NCBI RefSeq assembly: GCF_046365375.1
Contig: NZ_JBKEIT010000014.1
Span: forward strand, 96,321 to 160,320
Direction: 5' to 3'
Length of the DNA stretch: 64,000 nucleotides
DNA from: Butyricimonas muris
Lineage (GTDB): Bacteria > Bacteroidota > Bacteroidia > Bacteroidales > Marinifilaceae
Under the pieces are notes generated by a model. It saw nothing but the letters and a program-made list of their open reading frames with translations, made no database searches and was not told the DNA's origin. The position numbers were made by a program, and so were the translations under genes. Each line of letters opens with the position of its first letter. The stretch's first letter is position 1. Of this stretch, positions 62,706-64,000 are shown one piece after another.

Positions 62706-62851
62706 GTAAAATAGTCCGTAAAGTCTATAAGGTCCGTAAAGTCACAAGTGTCCTTCGGACAATATTTATCGGTAACATAAGCTGCCGTAAACAAAGCGCC
62801 CGCAGTGTCCATTGACTTATGGACGTTATAACTTTATGAACCTTACAGACT
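62706..62851 (-). repeat. Palindromic intergenic element, copy C
   Basis: Read on the minus strand it has the same order as copy A on the plus strand: GCGGGCGCTTTGT, ACGGCAGC, TTGTCCGAAGGAC, flanked by degenerate TATAAAG/GTCCGTAAAG units in inverted order. It fills the gap between ftsY and the phosphatase. This copy is the most diverged of the three; the GGCAGC hairpin is weakened. Confidence 0.75.
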
Positions 62852-63801
62852 CAATTAAATAGAGAATCCACGAATTCTTCCCGGTTGAACACCTGCAAAT
62901 CGTCTATCTTTTCTCCAATACCTATATATTTCACCGGAATCTTGAATTGATCCGAAATACCTATCACCACTCCACCTTTTGCAGTACCGTCCAATTTGGT
63001 AATCGCTAAAGCGTTCACCTCCGTTGCCAGAGTAAACTGCTTCGCCTGCTCGTAGGCATTTTGTCCGGTAGAACCATCAAGAACAAGTAATATTTCATGA
63101 GGTGCATCAGGAATAACCTTCTGCATCACTTTCTTGATCTTGGTCAATTCGTTCATCAAATTAATTTTATTATGGAGTCTTCCGGCCGTATCAATCAACA
63201 CGACATCAGCATTCTCTGCCTTGGCCTTACTTAACGTATCAAATGCCACAGATGCAGGGTCTGCACCCATTCCCTGTTTCACGATAGGCACTCCTACTCG
63301 TTCCGCCCAAATCACCAGTTGATCGACCGCCGCGGCTCTAAAAGTATCTGCAGCTCCCAACACAACCGATTTTCCGGCTTCTTTAAACTTATGAGCCAAC
63401 TTTCCTATTGTCGTCGTTTTCCCGACGCCATTCACACCAACTACCATGATCACGTATGGTCCGTGTCCCTCGGGTAAACTCAAAGAATCATAATCTGTCG
63501 AATTATTTTCTTTCAATAAATCGACTATTTCTTCTTTCAACACCCGATTCAACTCATCCGTGCCGATATACTTGTCGCGCTGTACTCTTTTTTCTATTCT
63601 CTCTATTACACGAAGAGTAGTATCCACCCCCACGTCAGAGGAAATTAACACCTCTTCCAAATTATCCAGTACTTCGTCATCAACCTTTGATTTTCCGACA
63701 ATTACCCTGGATAGCTTCTTGAATACACTTTCTTTCGTTTTCTCTAACCCTTTATCAAGGCTCTCTTTCTTGTTCTTATTAAATAAACCGAATAATGCCA
63801 T
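62851..63801 (-). CDS. ftsY: Signal recognition particle receptor FtsY
   Basis: This is the GTPase receptor that docks SRP-ribosome complexes at the inner membrane. The short N-terminal part lacks the long acidic A domain of enterobacteria. The N domain (about 20-95) and G domain follow: G1 VGVNGVGKTTTIGKLAHKFK, DTFRAAAVDQL, G3 VVLIDTAGRLHNKINLMNEL and G4 ALAITKLDGTAKGGVVIGIS. It has 316 residues. I start at ATG 63801 (MALFGLFNKNKKES); a GTG two codons upstream is possible. Confidence 0.96.
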   Translation of the reverse strand: MALFGLFNKNKKESLDKGLEKTKESVFKKLSRVIVGKSKVDDEVLDNLEEVLISSDVGVDTTLRVIERIEKRVQRDKYIGTDELNRVLKEEIVDLLKENNSTDYDSLSLPEGHGPYVIMVVGVNGVGKTTTIGKLAHKFKEAGKSVVLGAADTFRAAAVDQLVIWAERVGVPIVKQGMGADPASVAFDTLSKAKAENADVVLIDTAGRLHNKINLMNELTKIKKVMQKVIPDAPHEILLVLDGSTGQNAYEQAKQFTLATEVNALAITKLDGTAKGGVVIGISDQFKIPVKYIGIGEKIDDLQVFNREEFVDSLFN

Positions 63802-63907
63802 TTTCACATAAATTGATTCAGAGCACTAAGGTAGAAAAATAAATTGAGAATGTAGAATTTACAATTGAAAATTGAAAAAATCGAAAATGGAATACCATTT
63901 ACATCAT

Positions 63908-63942
63908 AAAAAAAGAGCGACTCTTTTCAGAATCGCCCTTCT
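63908..63942 (-). terminator. Intrinsic terminator of the rRNA operon
   Basis: On the minus strand AGGGCGATTCT pairs with AGAGTCGCTCT (two wobbles) around GAAA, followed by a T-run. It begins just beyond the 5S 3' end. Confidence 0.9.
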
Positions 63943-63946
63943 CTAA

Positions 63947-64000
63947 ATCTGGCATCGACCTACTCTCCCACCTCTCGGCAGTACCATCGGCGCTAACGGG
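63947..64000 (-). rRNA. rrf: 5S rRNA, 3' part (cut by the window edge)
   Basis: On the minus strand the last 54 bases of a 5S gene are present: TAGCGCCGATGGTACTGCCG, then GAGAGGTGGGAGAGTAGGTC and the end GATGCCAGA. The GGGAGAGTAGGTCG block is the conserved 3' part of Bacteroidota 5S rRNA. The 5' half, and probably 23S and 16S, lie outside to the right. The exact 3' end is set to within a few bases. Confidence 0.93.

Noticed and set aside
62705..62812. N-terminal extension of the tyrosine phosphatase
   Set aside because: The extra 36 residues are translation of repeat copy C; the family starts directly with MKKKILFICLGN.
1..64000. CRISPR array, tRNA genes, intact insertion sequence or prophage
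   Set aside because: I found no regularly spaced direct repeats of 25-40 bases, no cloverleaf with a T-loop signature and no transposase or integrase motifs.

Overview
The window looks like a chromosomal piece of a gut Bacteroidota genome, most like the Odoribacteraceae (for example Butyricimonas). The evidence is two ECF sigma/FecR/SusC/SusD loci, LruC-, DUF5683-, DUF3127- and DUF5117-type proteins, and TTTG-N19-TAnnTTTG promoters with no obvious Shine-Dalgarno sites. The genus is my inference. I see no phage, no intact transposase, no CRISPR array and no tRNA. The minus strand at the right edge enters the 3' end of a 5S rRNA gene.

Layout. 1-4.9 kb: hydroxylamine reductase hcp (cut at the left edge), an NlpC/P60 peptidase, a sirtuin and an rRNA uracil methyltransferase. 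4.9-8.7 kb: an LruC-domain lipoprotein, a decayed AAA-ATPase/nuclease remnant and a stand-alone LytTR regulator. 8.7-18.9 kb (minus): SusCD locus 1 in transcription order sigma, FecR, SusC, SusD, metallopeptidase-like lipoprotein, TlpA-like protein. It lies directly behind the housekeeping block parA-parB-DUF5683-mltD (18.9-23.0 kb). 23-25.8 kb: AlkD-like glycosylase and an ABC-F ATPase. 25.9-37.9 kb (minus): SusCD locus 2 with the same order plus a large zinc metalloprotease at its end. 38-45.2 kb: a small acidic protein, Tex, a LolD-like ATPase, two FKBPs, a DUF3127 protein, menA and a CvfB-like S1 protein. 45.2-46.9 kb: a very AT-rich pair, a CPBP intramembrane protease and an unknown lipoprotein. 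47-53.8 kb: an AraC regulator divergent from an RND efflux operon. 53.9-64 kb: a very large multi-domain flavoprotein, a small beta-rich protein, mazG, phoH, purC, a subtilase, a low-molecular-weight tyrosine phosphatase, ftsY and the 5S rRNA.

How the genes work together. Each SusCD locus forms a TonB-dependent uptake system with its own signalling chain: SusC carries an N-terminal STN signalling domain, FecR is the membrane anti-sigma factor, and the ECF factor is the output. Neither locus has a glycoside hydrolase. Both carry a metallopeptidase-like lipoprotein without an HExxH motif and a thioredoxin-fold protein, and locus 2 ends in an active-looking metalloprotease, so a peptide or other non-glycan substrate is more likely than a polysaccharide (inference).

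The most interesting non-coding signals are a hairpin with a shared TGGAAG loop a few bases after each fecR stop and upstream of each susC, a three-copy palindromic intergenic element of about 150 bp (one copy inside 26-bp terminal inverted repeats), AT-rich 'AATCATAAATC' tracts in many gene gaps, and an inverted motif pair around the LytTR gene.
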